Shown: positions 28,754 through 39,433, counted from the first letter of the stretch. The stretch: DNA of 64,000 nt from Vibrio cincinnatiensis DSM 19608 (GCF_900167345.1 NZ_FUXB01000002.1:237124-301123); one strand, 5' to 3'. Translations and numbers: made by a program. Notes: generated by a model from the sequence alone, not told the origin.

Positions 28754-29132
28754 TTTTATGCCCGTTTCCCCTCTCTTGTGGAACTAAAAATTGATTCAGG
28801 ACAAACTCTGATGACTTTATAAACGCCATGAAATTTCCAACAAAAAAATGAACCTTTTTAAATCTTCCCGTCTCTCTTTACGATCCCATCGCCTTGACCC
28901 ACTATAACCACCTTTTTAACCGATTCCCCCACCCCCACCATAGAGCTAAAACTCTACAATTAACGATTTATTTACAATTTAATGCCAATTGGGTAGCATT
29001 TGTGAAACTTTAATCTCTCATTATCCAATGGTCGGATTTCTATCTCTTATACTAGCGTCTAGTATCAGCCACCAAATGAGTAAATACTCAACACAACGCC
29101 CACTAGAGGCGATATAACAAAGGAAAAGTCTA
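28754..29132. other. Upstream region of fadL with FadR-like site
   Basis: This AT-rich stretch contains TGGTCGGATTT at 29029-29039, a half-conserved FadR site, and CTTATACT about 10 bases further that could hold a -10 box. A short palindrome ACTAG/CTAGT lies at 29051-29063. No gene is visible. Confidence 0.4.
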
Positions 29133-30356
29133 ATGAATAAGACGCGTCTGTTTAAACAGTCACTTTTAGCAGTGACAATCTCCCTTGCTACCCAGCAAGC
29201 TATCGCGGCGGGTTTTCAGCTCAACGCACAATCAGCCACAGGCCTAGGCCGCGCCTTTGCTGGCGATGCCGTTATCGCCGATAATGCTTCCGTCATGTCT
29301 CGCAACCCAGCAGCAATGGCCCTCTTTGATAAAACATCTTTATCGCTAGGGTTTGAGACAATTACGACCATGATCGATGTAAAAGATGCAACTTATACTA
29401 GCCTCGCAACAGGTTCAGCCAATGCTAACTATGATGATGCAGGTGGAACATCAGTTGCTCCCAACTTTCATTTAATTGTCCCACTTAGTGGAAAATTTGC
29501 ATGGGGAGTAAATGCTTATTCGAACTTTGGTACCCGCACCGACTTTGGTAATTCCTACGCTGGAGGTGAATACGGAGGAGAAACTGAAATTCTCAGCGCG
29601 AATTTGGGTATTTCTGGCTCTTACCGTCTCAATGAACAATGGAGTATAGGGGCTGGCCTCGATCTTATTTATGGTCAAGGAACACTAAAACGCTCTATGA
29701 GCGCAGGTTTAGGTGGAACTGAAGTCGTCAATATCAATAAAGCAGATGGCTTTGGGGTCGGTTTCAATGTCGGTACGGTTTTTGAGTTAAATGACAATAA
29801 CCGATTCGGGTTATCTTATCGTTATACTCCAGAAATCACAGCGAAAGATGGTGATAAAGAAGTCAAACTTCCATTGCCTGACATGGCTGAATTCTCAGGA
29901 TACCACCGCTTAGAAAACAGCCCCTTTGCCATTCACTACAGCGTCCAATACATAGGATGGAGTGATTTTGATAAGTTGAAATTTAAGAATCAAACTATCA
30001 CTGAAAAAGCATACGAATGGCAAGATGGCTGGCACTATTCAATTGGTGGAACCTACTACCTGAACCGTGATTGGACGTTACGTGCAGGCTATATGTATGA
30101 TACCAGTGCACAAGATAAGATCACCTCGATATCTGTTCCTGACTCTGATCGTCAATGGTTCTCTGCGGGTTTTACCTATCAAATTGATGAAAAATCCAAT
30201 GTTGATTTCGGCTTTACTTACTTAATGGGTAAAGATGTCAAAGTGAATGAGAGCACACAACACCCGCTGAATTCTGCGGTAGAACTTTCTTCCATTTCAG
30301 GTACAACTAGAGCTGATGCTATCCTAATGGGCTTACAATATAGCCGCACTTTCTAA
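29133..30356 (+). CDS. fadL: FadL-type long-chain fatty-acid outer-membrane transporter (first copy)
   Basis: FadL imports long-chain fatty acids through a 14-strand barrel with a hatch. The signal peptide ends at AIAA, giving a mature start AGFQLNAQSATGLGRAFAGDA. The NPA motif is in SRNPAAMALF. The last residues, MGLQYSRTF, end in an aromatic residue as outer-membrane proteins do. The length is 407 residues. A likely FadR site lies upstream. It is followed by a terminator and a second paralogue on the same strand. Confidence 0.92.
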   Translation: MNKTRLFKQSLLAVTISLATQQAIAAGFQLNAQSATGLGRAFAGDAVIADNASVMSRNPAAMALFDKTSLSLGFETITTMIDVKDATYTSLATGSANANYDDAGGTSVAPNFHLIVPLSGKFAWGVNAYSNFGTRTDFGNSYAGGEYGGETEILSANLGISGSYRLNEQWSIGAGLDLIYGQGTLKRSMSAGLGGTEVVNINKADGFGVGFNVGTVFELNDNNRFGLSYRYTPEITAKDGDKEVKLPLPDMAEFSGYHRLENSPFAIHYSVQYIGWSDFDKLKFKNQTITEKAYEWQDGWHYSIGGTYYLNRDWTLRAGYMYDTSAQDKITSISVPDSDRQWFSAGFTYQIDEKSNVDFGFTYLMGKDVKVNESTQHPLNSAVELSSISGTTRADAILMGLQYSRTF

Positions 30357-30382
30357 TTAATTACTCTTGTCTACTCCATGAT

Positions 30383-30408
30383 AAAGGGCTGAACTTTCAG
30401 CCCTTTTG
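30383..30408 (+). terminator. Terminator between the two fadL genes
   Basis: AAAGGGCTGA/TCAGCCCTTT with a short loop, followed by T-rich sequence. It suggests the two fadL copies are separate units. Confidence 0.85.
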
Positions 30409-30654
30409 TTATTTCCTGCCCTTTCCTTATATCATTTCAAGCGAACACTTGTACTGTTTTAGCCCAGTTACACCCTACATATGTACGCTGAAACTAAACC
30501 ACTGAGTAAAAACAAACAGATAAAAACACTTAATAAATTAATTTTTTAGCAAATAAGTCTAAAAAAAAGCTTATTATTATTTTTCATTGCTATCACACTT
30601 CTCTAGCCTTTAGACTTTTCGCCCATTGACTAGATAATTTCAGCGAACATAACA

Positions 30655-31923
30655 ATGAAAACAAATCGTACTTTTCTCTCCACGGCCATCGCTTGTAGCT
30701 TTATGACACTTTCCTCAGCCTCCTTTGCAGCGGGTTTTCAATTGGCAGAATATTCAGCAACGGGCTTAGGCCGAGCGTACGCAGGAGAAGCCGCGATGGC
30801 TGATAATGCGAGTGCCCAATGGCGCAACCCAGCTATGCTAACTTATCTTTCAGGTACACAAGTCTCTGCGGGAGCAATTTATGTTAACCCCAATGTCGAT
30901 GTAGAGGGTACCGTCAATTTTAACAACGCCCTCTCTCACGCTAATGCTTCTGACTATGCCAATGATGCGGTTGTCCCAAATTTTTATTTCTCTTATCAGT
31001 TGAATGAGCGCGTGTTCTTAGGCTTAGCACTAGGGACCAACTATGGCATGGAAACCGATTTATCAGGCTTTGCAGCCAGTCATTTTGGTGATGAAGCGAT
31101 GATCAAAACAATGGAAGCCAACCTAAACTTGGGCTATCAATTAACTGAAACCGTCAGCGTTGGTGGTGGTGTTCGATACGTTATGGGGGAAGGGCATTTT
31201 GGTGCTAGTGTACCTGAGACAAACGCATTATCCCTTCCCCAAGGTTCAACCTTAAAGTATATGGAAGGCGATGACACCAGTTGGGGCTGGCAAATCGGAG
31301 CTGCTTGGCAGATTCATCCACAACACCGAGTTGCCTTTAGCTATAAATCAGAAGTGGTGATGGATTTTGAAGGCCATGCGGAAGGTATAACTTATGGTAA
31401 CTATAAGCCCGGACAGCTTGCCGTCACATTACCCGCCACCGCAGAGCTAGCGAGCTTTCATCAGCTTACCGAACAGTGGGCGATTCACAGCAGCATTAAC
31501 TGGACAGATTGGAGCAGCTTTGATCAACTCACGGCTGAGTTTAATGATGGTTCCAGTGATTTAATCAAGTCGGAAAACTGGAAAGACAGCTATCGTTTTG
31601 CACTGGGCACAAGCTATACGTGGGATCAAGACCTCACGCTACGCGCTGGGGTTGCTTATGATTTATCGGCAGTCAGTACCCGTTTTCGTACCGCAACCAT
31701 TCCAGAAACGGATCGGACTTGGTTAAGTATCGGTGCCGGTTATCAGGCAACAAAACAGCTCACGCTTGATGCAGGCTTTACTTATATCTTTGCGAAAAAA
31801 GCCTCTCTATATGAGCCTAGGGAAACATCCGACGATACAGCTGCATCACTTGCAGGCACATACACGGGTAAAGTCAGTGGTAATGTCTGGCTAGTGGGGG
31901 TTCAAGCCAGTTACCGTTTCTAG
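30655..31923 (+). CDS. FadL-type outer-membrane transporter (second copy)
   Basis: The 422-residue protein has a signal peptide ending at SFAA, the mature start AGFQLAEYSATGLGRAYAGEA and an NPA motif in WRNPAMLTYL, followed by barrel strands and a C-terminal SYRF. It is related to the upstream copy over its whole length but clearly diverged, so it is an old duplication, not a recent one. Different chain-length or hydrocarbon preference is possible; sequence alone does not tell. Its upstream region is AT-rich and shows no FadR site I can support. Confidence 0.9.
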   Translation: MKTNRTFLSTAIACSFMTLSSASFAAGFQLAEYSATGLGRAYAGEAAMADNASAQWRNPAMLTYLSGTQVSAGAIYVNPNVDVEGTVNFNNALSHANASDYANDAVVPNFYFSYQLNERVFLGLALGTNYGMETDLSGFAASHFGDEAMIKTMEANLNLGYQLTETVSVGGGVRYVMGEGHFGASVPETNALSLPQGSTLKYMEGDDTSWGWQIGAAWQIHPQHRVAFSYKSEVVMDFEGHAEGITYGNYKPGQLAVTLPATAELASFHQLTEQWAIHSSINWTDWSSFDQLTAEFNDGSSDLIKSENWKDSYRFALGTSYTWDQDLTLRAGVAYDLSAVSTRFRTATIPETDRTWLSIGAGYQATKQLTLDAGFTYIFAKKASLYEPRETSDDTAASLAGTYTGKVSGNVWLVGVQASYRF

Positions 31924-31956
31924 CTAAGTTCACCAGCCTGTATCAGAAACAAAGAA

Positions 31957-31984
31957 AAAGACTGAGGGGAAAACCTCAGTCTTT
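31957..31984 (+). terminator. Terminator after the second fadL gene
   Basis: AAAGACTGAGG/CCTCAGTCTTT around a short A-rich loop. The stem is strong but the T-run is short. Confidence 0.65.
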
Positions 31985-32246
31985 GGGTGCAAGCAAAGGT
32001 GTATCAATCAGTGGTTTATTTAACCGTAGTCGGTTATTACGTTCACTGCCAATATTTTAGCGCCACTGTTGTATCATGCGACGCAATCGTTATTTTGATG
32101 AAATTAACACTTCTCTCAATTTCTCCACCCTCTCATCATTTCAAGCTTTCAACTACGGCTATCAAACCCTTAGGTTTACTTGGTGTTTCATACCGTGAAG
32201 TTAAGCTACTATGAAGCCCATCCATAGCAAAGGAAAGAGATCAACC
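31985..32246. other. Gap before btuR
   Basis: No reading frame here is convincing; the best frame is low-complexity and has no ribosome-binding site. I looked for a cobalamin riboswitch before btuR and saw no B12-box. The btuR promoter is presumably here. Confidence 0.4.
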
Positions 32247-32852
32247 ATGTCCAATGACGACATTAAACAGCAACGACATCAAGCACGTCAGCAAAAAGTG
32301 AAAGAACAGGTCGATGCCCGTATTGCGCAAGCACAAGAAGAAAAAGGACTATTGCTGATTATTACTGGTAATGGCAAAGGAAAATCCACTTCTGGTTTTG
32401 GAACCATTGCCCGTGCCGTTGGGCACGGAAAAAAATGCGCCGTTGCACAATTTATCAAAGGTACATGGGAGAACGGTGAACGAAACCTCTTAGAAAAACT
32501 CGGGGTAGAATTTCAAGTCATGGCCACTGGGTTTACCTGGGATACACAAAATAAGCAAGCCGATACCCAAGCCGCGCAACAAGTATGGCAAGAGTGCCGA
32601 CGAATGCTTAAAGATACCACATTGGATGTCGTCTTGTTTGATGAACTGACTTATATGGTCAGCTACGGTTATATTGACTTAGATGACGTTATCGAAGCTC
32701 TCAATACGCGTCCCGCGATGCAGTCGGTGATCATTACCGGTCGAGGAGCCCATCGTACCTTAATTGAGATGGCGGATACGGTTTCAGAAGTAAAAAACGT
32801 TAAGCACGCCTTCGATGCTGGAATAAAAGCATTACAAGGTGTTGATTGGTAA
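32247..32852 (+). CDS. btuR: Cob(I)yrinic acid a,c-diamide adenosyltransferase
   Basis: BtuR/CobO transfers the adenosyl group from ATP to reduced corrinoids, making adenosylcobalamin. The P-loop is TGNGKGKST near residues 41-49. Other family blocks are ARAVGHGKKCAVAQFIKGTW, MATGFTWDTQN and DELTYMVSYGY. I chose the ATG at 32247 (201 residues) because AAGGAAAGAG stands upstream and the start MSNDDIKQQRHQARQQKVKE matches the family. An in-frame ATG lies at 32211. Confidence 0.93.
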   Translation: MSNDDIKQQRHQARQQKVKEQVDARIAQAQEEKGLLLIITGNGKGKSTSGFGTIARAVGHGKKCAVAQFIKGTWENGERNLLEKLGVEFQVMATGFTWDTQNKQADTQAAQQVWQECRRMLKDTTLDVVLFDELTYMVSYGYIDLDDVIEALNTRPAMQSVIITGRGAHRTLIEMADTVSEVKNVKHAFDAGIKALQGVDW

Positions 32853-32920
32853 GATTCAGAGCGAGCGGCAACAGCAAGCTCGTCGTTAGCTGGTCATCAT
32901 TCTCTTATAAAGACAGGCAA

Positions 32921-33004
32921 AAATGGGATAGTAGCGAGTGCTATCAACCTGTCAAATCGGATAGCATCATGATTTGACAGGTTGAAGGCCGAATTATCCC
33001 ATTT
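32921..33004. repeat. Nested inverted repeat between btuR and asmA
   Basis: Outer arms AAATGGGATA (32921-32930) and TATCCCATTT (32995-33004) enclose inner arms CAACCTGTCAAATC (32945-32958) and GATTTGACAGGTTG (32971-32984), all perfect. No T-run follows. It lies between converging genes, so it could stop transcription both ways, or be the remnant of a small mobile element. The right outer arm touches the asmA stop codon. Confidence 0.6.
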
Positions 33005-35117
33005 AGCGCTTAAATAAACCTTTAATCAAACTATCTACCGCTTGCTTGGTTTCTTCGTCTTGGATTTTATCACCCAATTTTTCTATCCCTCGGTCGATCT
33101 CTTTTTGCGCTTTTTGTTTCAATACATCATCAAACACCAAGCGGAATTTAGGGTCAGCCCATTGACCAGAAATATTAATGGGCACCGTCACATCACGCAG
33201 CTCATCAATATCTTTCCCACCTTGACCTTTTAGTGTTCCAACAATCGATGTCCGCACAAGAAAATCAACGGTTTCTTGTAAGTAATTCGCCTTACCTTCT
33301 CCGTGAATACGCAGTAGTGGAGATTGCATGGTTAAATTGGAGGTGGAAACTTCCCCTTTGTTCAGTTTCAGCGTCGCACTCATAGCGCTGAAATCGGTTT
33401 TCTTCACCGCATCCGATTCATCTAAGCTTTGGCCCTTGATCTTGGCATAGTTAGTCCGAATCAACTGAGCAACGTTAATCCCGTTGACAGCACCATCAGC
33501 AAATTTAATCGCAACAGTACCTACGAGATTTTGCTGAATCCCCGTCGGAGTTAGGCTCTTTCCTTGAATATCAGCTTCAATGTTACCCGTCCCTTCTAGC
33601 ATGTCATTGTTCAGCACATCGACTAATAAAGGCTGTACTTTTACTCCTGTTATCGTTTTTTTCACATGATAAGTGGCGGGGGTTTGACGAGCGTCAATCT
33701 GGGCACTGGTTTGCACTTTACCCTGATAAAGTTCAGCCGTCAGAGAACTGAGGTCAATCACACCACGATTCACAGAGAAACGAGTCTGTACATTCTGCAG
33801 TTTGGCATTGGCGGCTTTTAATTGGTCGATCGTAACTTGCCCAGCCATATCCACCCCTTTCAAGGCTGATAAATCAGGTTCAACCTCTTGTGCTGACGCT
33901 GATGACGTTGTTTGCAAACTCTGAGTCGGTTGAGCATCACCAACCGGATCCGTTTGTGATTGGCCTAGCCCCAAAAATTCATCAAGGTCGATATGTTGAC
34001 TGTGTAACGTAAAGCGAACTTGTGGAATATCGGTTAGCTTCACACTCGCCTTTCCCGACAATTCCAGTGCGTTAGCGGCCAGTTTTTCTAGAACCAGATT
34101 GAGTGAGTTTTTCGCTATATCAAAAGAGAAAGAAGCATTCATTGCCACTTTCATTGGCGACTGAGGTAAGGCTTCGCCTTGCAAATGGGCAAGCAGATCT
34201 AATTCATCAATAGAGATGGTTGAAATCGCAGAATCAACCACTAAGGCTGTTTTTCCTGTCACATCCAATTGCAAATCCGCCGCTTTTCCTTGCATAGAGA
34301 AAGCCAGCGAGTTGGCCTTATCAAATTCAAAAGTCGCCAGTTCCAGTTTCATTGCCTCTATCTGAGTGGCAGCATCATTAAAATGTGCATTCAAGGCAAT
34401 ATTACGCAGAGCATACTGTTTGAAATCTTCTGATAGTTTAATTTCTGCTTTACCCGTAGCCCCAAATTGCTGCGAGTTATTGCTACCTTGTGCAGAGAAA
34501 TCGACCTTGGTCCATCTATTTGCGGCAAACTCAGACACCGTTAGTTGAACATCATAGAGTTTGAGATGCGTTGCCGCTTGATTGTCTTGAATATCCAACC
34601 GAGCATTCTTAACCGTGACACCTGCTAAGTTAATTTCCCAAGCATTTTCAGTCACTGTCGGTTCGATTTCTTTCTCCACTGGGGTATCTTTAGCCGGTAC
34701 TGATTTCGTCTCTTCAGTAGTGGATAGCTGAGTTAAGCTATCTATGTTTGAACGGCCATCTTTCAATGTTTCCAGATAAATTTCAGCACCGTCTAACAAA
34801 ACATTACCAATATGTAACTGATTACTAAGGAGAGGTATAACCGAGATATCAATGCCAACACGCTCTACTTTAAACAAATTCGCTTGGCTAAAACCTGCAG
34901 GATTTTTCAGTTCTGTTCTTCCTAACTCTAAACCCATTGATGGGAAGAACGTCCAACGGATATCCCCATCAATCACCAGTTCAAGCCCCGTGTGTTTTTT
35001 AGCTTGTTCCACAATCAGTGGTTTAAATTGATTAGGATTAACAAAAATAACTAGCGCAGCGATGGCACCTACAACCAGAACCAGCAGCGCAGCAATGAAG
35101 AGGGACAGTTTTTTCAT
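33003..35117 (-). CDS. asmA: AsmA-family protein
   Basis: AsmA proteins are large inner-membrane-anchored periplasmic proteins linked to outer-membrane lipid balance; they are related to bridge-like lipid transfer proteins. An N-terminal anchor (KLSLFIAALLVLVVGAIAALVIFV) is followed by NPNQFKPLIVEQAKKHTGLELVIDGDIRWTFFPSMGLELG, the diagnostic AsmA start. The C-terminal AsmA_2 region includes DGAVNGINVAQLIRTNYAKIKG and SPLLRIHGEGKANYL. The length is 704 residues. It converges on btuR and precedes udk on the same strand with a gap. Confidence 0.9.
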   Translation of the reverse strand: MKKLSLFIAALLVLVVGAIAALVIFVNPNQFKPLIVEQAKKHTGLELVIDGDIRWTFFPSMGLELGRTELKNPAGFSQANLFKVERVGIDISVIPLLSNQLHIGNVLLDGAEIYLETLKDGRSNIDSLTQLSTTEETKSVPAKDTPVEKEIEPTVTENAWEINLAGVTVKNARLDIQDNQAATHLKLYDVQLTVSEFAANRWTKVDFSAQGSNNSQQFGATGKAEIKLSEDFKQYALRNIALNAHFNDAATQIEAMKLELATFEFDKANSLAFSMQGKAADLQLDVTGKTALVVDSAISTISIDELDLLAHLQGEALPQSPMKVAMNASFSFDIAKNSLNLVLEKLAANALELSGKASVKLTDIPQVRFTLHSQHIDLDEFLGLGQSQTDPVGDAQPTQSLQTTSSASAQEVEPDLSALKGVDMAGQVTIDQLKAANAKLQNVQTRFSVNRGVIDLSSLTAELYQGKVQTSAQIDARQTPATYHVKKTITGVKVQPLLVDVLNNDMLEGTGNIEADIQGKSLTPTGIQQNLVGTVAIKFADGAVNGINVAQLIRTNYAKIKGQSLDESDAVKKTDFSAMSATLKLNKGEVSTSNLTMQSPLLRIHGEGKANYLQETVDFLVRTSIVGTLKGQGGKDIDELRDVTVPINISGQWADPKFRLVFDDVLKQKAQKEIDRGIEKLGDKIQDEETKQAVDSLIKGLFKR

Positions 35118-35204
35118 CTGCTTTTCCTTGCTTGACGAGATAAAGAAAGTGGCACTTAAAGTGCCACTGATACAACCAAATATAAAGTCAACTATCGGTT
35201 AATT

Positions 35205-35846
35205 TTACGATTTTAGCAACTTAGCGATATGAGCTTTCAACACATCAATCGCAATGCGGTTTTTCCCACCACGCGGAACGATAATATCGGCATACTGCTT
35301 TGAGGGTTCAATAAATTGTAAAAACATCGGACGAACGGTTTTCTGATACTGCTTTAGTACAGAATCCATGGTTCGCCCGCGCTCTTCAACATCACGTTTT
35401 ACACGGCGTAGTAAGCATATATCTAGCGGGGTATCCATAAAAATGGAGGCGTGCATTAAATCACGTAAACGAGGATCAGTCAGCAGTAGAATCCCTTCAA
35501 GAATAATGACTTTTTTCGGGGTCAAAAGCGTGGTATTCGCGGTGCGGGTATGTTCACTGTAGCTGTATTCTGGAACTTCTACCGCTTCACCTCGCACTAA
35601 AGCTTGTAGATGTTCACATAATAGATCGTGATCTAAAGCATTCGGGTGGTCGTAATTGGTTTTGACACGTTCGTCCATACTCAGATGGCTTTGGTCTTTG
35701 TAATAGCAATCTTCCGTGATCACACCGATTTGATGGTCGCCTACTTTTGCGCGAAGTTCATTATAAATGGTACTCGCTATAAGGCTTTTCCCAGAAGCAG
35801 AAGCGCCAGCAATACCGACGATGACGCATTGATTATTATCAGACAT
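35205..35846 (-). CDS. udk: Uridine kinase
   Basis: Udk phosphorylates uridine and cytidine in pyrimidine salvage. The P-loop is [14 protein letters not shown] (residues 12-25), the substrate site [19 protein letters not shown] near 43-61 and the lid [19 protein letters not shown]. The length is 213 residues, as usual. A uridine phosphorylase gene, udp, lies 5 kb away on the same strand. Confidence 0.95.
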   Translation of the reverse strand: MSDNNQCVIVGIAGASASGKSLIASTIYNELRAKVGDHQIGVITEDCYYKDQSHLSMDERVKTNYDHPNALDHDLLCEHLQALVRGEAVEVPEYSYSEHTRTANTTLLTPKKVIILEGILLLTDPRLRDLMHASIFMDTPLDICLLRRVKRDVEERGRTMDSVLKQYQKTVRPMFLQFIEPSKQYADIIVPRGGKNRIAIDVLKAHIAKLLKS

Positions 35847-36064
35847 GGTTCAGTGTACCCGATACGTGTATGTGAGGAATGAAGATAAACCGCCTGATTA
35901 TAGGGAGTTCACTCTATAGATACCAGTTCGTAAAGAGGTAAAATATCAGTAATTTCTCGGCTTGAATAAAATGACAACAACGCAAACGATTACCTAGCGA
36001 TAACTGAAAGTTTTGTAAGGGATAAAATGAAGCGGTGCATTCAAACACCGCTAACATAAACGAC

Positions 36065-37141
36065 TTAATCAACCAAGGTTAAGTCAATCATCTCGGGCTT
36101 TGCTTTACCTTGCCAATATAAGCTGGCACAAATGCGCTCAGCGAGATCATAAAAGATCTCGCTATGTTCACTCTCTGGGCGAGCCATAACCGTTGGCGTA
36201 CCTGAGTCGATATCTTCTCGCATGTGAATATGCAAAGGGATCTGTACCAATAAAGCTAAGCCATATTCTCCCGCTAATGTTTGTGCTCCACCCACGCCGA
36301 AGATCGCTTCTTTTTCTCCACAATGGCGACAAATGTGGTAACTCATATTTTCCACTAAGCCAACCACAGGCACTGCCACTTTCTCAAACATAGCCGCACC
36401 TTTACGAGCATCAGCTAGGGCTAGATCTTGGGGGGTTGTCACAATCACCGCCCCTGTCACTGGAATTTGCTGAGAGAGCGTCAATTGAATGTCTCCCGTA
36501 CCCGGCGGCATATCGATCACCAGATAATCCAGATCTGGCCATTCGGTTTCATTCAACAGTTGGGATAACGCTTTCGACGCCATTGGGCCTCGCCAAATGG
36601 CCGCATCCGCTTTATCAACTAAATAACCGATAGAATGGGTATAAATGCCATGCGCTTTTACTGGCTGCATCCACTTGTTATCTCTCACTTCAGGCTTAGC
36701 ACTTAGCATACCAAACATCATAGGAACAGAAGGTCCATAAATATCCGCATCGAGCAAACCAACCTTCGCCCCACTGCCTGCAATTGCAAGTGCTAGGTTT
36801 GCTGCCGTGGTGGATTTGCCTACCCCCCCTTTGCCAGAGGTGACGGCAATAATATTCTTAACCCCTTTCACACTATTGGTCACTGGGGTCACTAAAGCCT
36901 TAGGAACCACAGAAATATGGTACTCAAAAGGCGCAACCTCTTGCGCAATTTGCTGTTGATCAATCCAATGTTGTAACTGAGTAATGAGTGCTTTAGCGGC
37001 AAAAGGGATCGCTATTTCAAACGTCCCCGTTGGACTCACTTTGACGACGTTCGGAGAATGCGCCCAATCTTCAATCAGGTTGGAATGAGAAAACTGAGTC
37101 AGCCAAGAGCAAAAATCGTGTTTGGACGTAAATGTGAGCAT
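36065..37141 (-). CDS. mrp: Mrp/ApbC iron-sulfur cluster carrier ATPase
   Basis: This Mrp/NBP35-family ATPase transfers iron-sulfur clusters. The deviant Walker A is SGKGGVGKSTTAANLALAIA (about residues 117-136), with DADIYGPSVP and DMPPGTGD following; the cluster-binding CxxC is in ICRHCGEKEAIFGVGG. I chose the ATG at 37141 (358 residues) because AGGAGG stands upstream; the frame is open to 37180. It is divergent from metG, the usual arrangement in gammaproteobacteria. Confidence 0.93.
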   Translation of the reverse strand: MLTFTSKHDFCSWLTQFSHSNLIEDWAHSPNVVKVSPTGTFEIAIPFAAKALITQLQHWIDQQQIAQEVAPFEYHISVVPKALVTPVTNSVKGVKNIIAVTSGKGGVGKSTTAANLALAIAGSGAKVGLLDADIYGPSVPMMFGMLSAKPEVRDNKWMQPVKAHGIYTHSIGYLVDKADAAIWRGPMASKALSQLLNETEWPDLDYLVIDMPPGTGDIQLTLSQQIPVTGAVIVTTPQDLALADARKGAAMFEKVAVPVVGLVENMSYHICRHCGEKEAIFGVGGAQTLAGEYGLALLVQIPLHIHMREDIDSGTPTVMARPESEHSEIFYDLAERICASLYWQGKAKPEMIDLTLVD

Positions 37142-37299
37142 AAGCCCTCCTTTTTTGCTCATGCTACCACTCTCTTTCATGACACTGAACCCTAAAAAAG
37201 TTAAGGCCTTATCACGACTCTTGCCTTGGCGTTGGTAGCGTCATCAGGTAGTATTAACCATTACTTTCAATACCTATCAAATATAGCGAATAATTAAGT

Positions 37300-39366
37300 A
37301 TGGCAACTGAACCAAGAAATGTTTCTCCAAGGAAACTGCTGGTAACTTGTGCCCTTCCGTACGCTAACGGTTCAATCCACTTAGGCCATATGCTTGAGCA
37401 TATCCAAGCGGATATTTGGGTGCGTTACCAACGCCTACGCGGCAATATTGTAAACTTCATCTGTGCAGACGACGCTCATGGCACGCCAATTATGCTTAAA
37501 GCACAGCAGATGGGTATCACACCGGAAGAGATGATCGCCGCAGTCAGCGAAGAGCATCAAAAAGATTTCGCTGGATTTGATATCAGTTTTGATAACTATC
37601 ACAGCACACACAGTGAAGAAAACCGTGAGCTTGCCTCTCATATTTATCTACAACTGAAAAAAAATGGCTTTATCTCTAGCCGTACTATTTCTCAACTCTA
37701 TGATCCCGAAAAAGAAATGTTCCTACCGGATCGTTTTGTGAAAGGTACCTGTCCAAAGTGTAAGTCAGAAGATCAATACGGCGATAACTGTGATGCTTGT
37801 GGCGAAACCTACAGTCCAACCGAGCTAATTAACCCTCGCTCCGCTGTTTCTGGTGCCACCCCCATTATGAAAGATTCGGAGCACTTCTTCTTCGATCTTC
37901 CTCAGTTTGAAAACATGCTCAAAGAGTGGACACGTTCTGGTTCCCTGCAAACAGAAACCGCGAATAAAATGCAAGAATGGTTTGAATCAGGCCTTCAACA
38001 ATGGGACATTTCCCGTGATGCACCTTATTTCGGATTTGAAATCCCAGGTGAGCAGAATAAATTCTTCTATGTTTGGTTAGATGCCCCTATCGGCTACATG
38101 GGGTCATTTAAAAACCTCTGTAACAAACGTTCGGATCTCGATTTTGATGAGTATTGGAATAAAGAGAGCCAAACGGAGCTGTATCACTTTATCGGTAAAG
38201 ACATTGTTTACTTCCACAGCCTATTTTGGCCCGCCATGCTAGATGGCAGTGGGTTCCGTAAACCAACCAATGTTTTTGTACACGGTTATGTTACGGTCAA
38301 TGGCGCGAAGATGTCTAAATCGAAAGGGACCTTTGTTAAAGCAAGTACTTACCTCAAACACATTGAACCTGAGTGTCTACGTTACTATTACGCCGCAAAA
38401 CTCAACAACCGAATTGATGATCTGGATTTGAATCTGGAAGACTTTACACAACGCGTTAATGCCGATGTGGTGAATAAAATTGTTAACTTAGCCTCTCGTA
38501 ATGCGGGCTTTATCGCCAAACGTTTTGAAGGCAAATTATCCGACCATTTTGCCGAGCCTGAGCTCTACCGTGAGTTCACAGCTGCCGCGGAACGCATTGG
38601 CGAATTGTATGAAAACCGTGAATTTGGCCGTGCTATTCGTGAAATTACCGCACTAGCGGATAAAGCCAACCAATATGTGGATGAAAAAGCCCCTTGGGTG
38701 GTGGCAAAACAAGAAGGGCAAGATCAAGCACTGCAAGAGATCTGTACTGTTGGTATTAACCTATTCCGCGTACTGATGACCTATCTAAAACCTGTGATGC
38801 CGTCACTCGCTGAACGCTCTGAAGCTTTCTTAAACCAAACCTTGACTTGGGATGGCATGGCTCACCCTTTGACTAATCATCCAATTACTGCATTTAAAAC
38901 CTTGTTTAATCGTATTGATCCTCAGCATATTGAAGCCATGATTGAGGAATCAAAACAAGAAGCTGCTGCTGAAAAAGCCGCCACAGAAGCCGCGGCGCCA
39001 AAAACACAGCAAACGGAATTAAGCAAAGATCCCATCGCTGCAGAAATTGAATTTGATGATTTTGCTAAAGTCGATTTACGCATTGCGAAAATTATTGCTT
39101 GCGAAGCCGTTCCGAAAGCCGATAAGTTGCTTAAGTTCCAATTAGATATTGGCGGCGAAACTCGCCAAGTTTTCTCTGGAATTAAAGCCGCTTATCACCC
39201 CGAAGATCTGGTCGGTAAATATACCGTTGTAGTGGCTAACCTTAAGCCTCGGAAGATGAAGTTTGGGATGTCCGAAGGGATGATTCTTGCTGCTGGCCCT
39301 GGTGGCAGTGAGCTGTGGATTTTAGAGCCGCATGAAGGGGCTCAACCGGGCATGCGTGTGATGTAA
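37300..39366 (+). CDS. metG: Methionyl-tRNA synthetase
   Basis: MetG charges tRNA-Met. The HIGH box appears as [10 protein letters not shown], the zinc knuckle as [19 protein letters not shown] near 148-166 and the KMSKS loop as [10 protein letters not shown] near 335. A C-terminal EMAP/OB-fold tRNA-binding domain starts near 585 ([28 protein letters not shown]). The length of 688 residues fits the dimeric type. It is divergent from mrp. Confidence 0.97.
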   Translation: MATEPRNVSPRKLLVTCALPYANGSIHLGHMLEHIQADIWVRYQRLRGNIVNFICADDAHGTPIMLKAQQMGITPEEMIAAVSEEHQKDFAGFDISFDNYHSTHSEENRELASHIYLQLKKNGFISSRTISQLYDPEKEMFLPDRFVKGTCPKCKSEDQYGDNCDACGETYSPTELINPRSAVSGATPIMKDSEHFFFDLPQFENMLKEWTRSGSLQTETANKMQEWFESGLQQWDISRDAPYFGFEIPGEQNKFFYVWLDAPIGYMGSFKNLCNKRSDLDFDEYWNKESQTELYHFIGKDIVYFHSLFWPAMLDGSGFRKPTNVFVHGYVTVNGAKMSKSKGTFVKASTYLKHIEPECLRYYYAAKLNNRIDDLDLNLEDFTQRVNADVVNKIVNLASRNAGFIAKRFEGKLSDHFAEPELYREFTAAAERIGELYENREFGRAIREITALADKANQYVDEKAPWVVAKQEGQDQALQEICTVGINLFRVLMTYLKPVMPSLAERSEAFLNQTLTWDGMAHPLTNHPITAFKTLFNRIDPQHIEAMIEESKQEAAAEKAATEAAAPKTQQTELSKDPIAAEIEFDDFAKVDLRIAKIIACEAVPKADKLLKFQLDIGGETRQVFSGIKAAYHPEDLVGKYTVVVANLKPRKMKFGMSEGMILAAGPGGSELWILEPHEGAQPGMRVM

Positions 39367-39397
39367 TCCACACAAAGCACGTTAATTCTATTTCGTT

Positions 39398-39433
39398 AGC
39401 CCCTATGACTCACCAGTATTAGGGGCTTTTTTG
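39398..39433 (+). terminator. metG terminator
   Basis: AGCCCCT/AGGGGCT around a 16-base loop, followed by six T. Confidence 0.85.

Noticed and set aside
31987..32214. A 75-codon frame before btuR
   Set aside because: It starts inside the terminator tail of the second fadL gene and has no ribosome-binding site.
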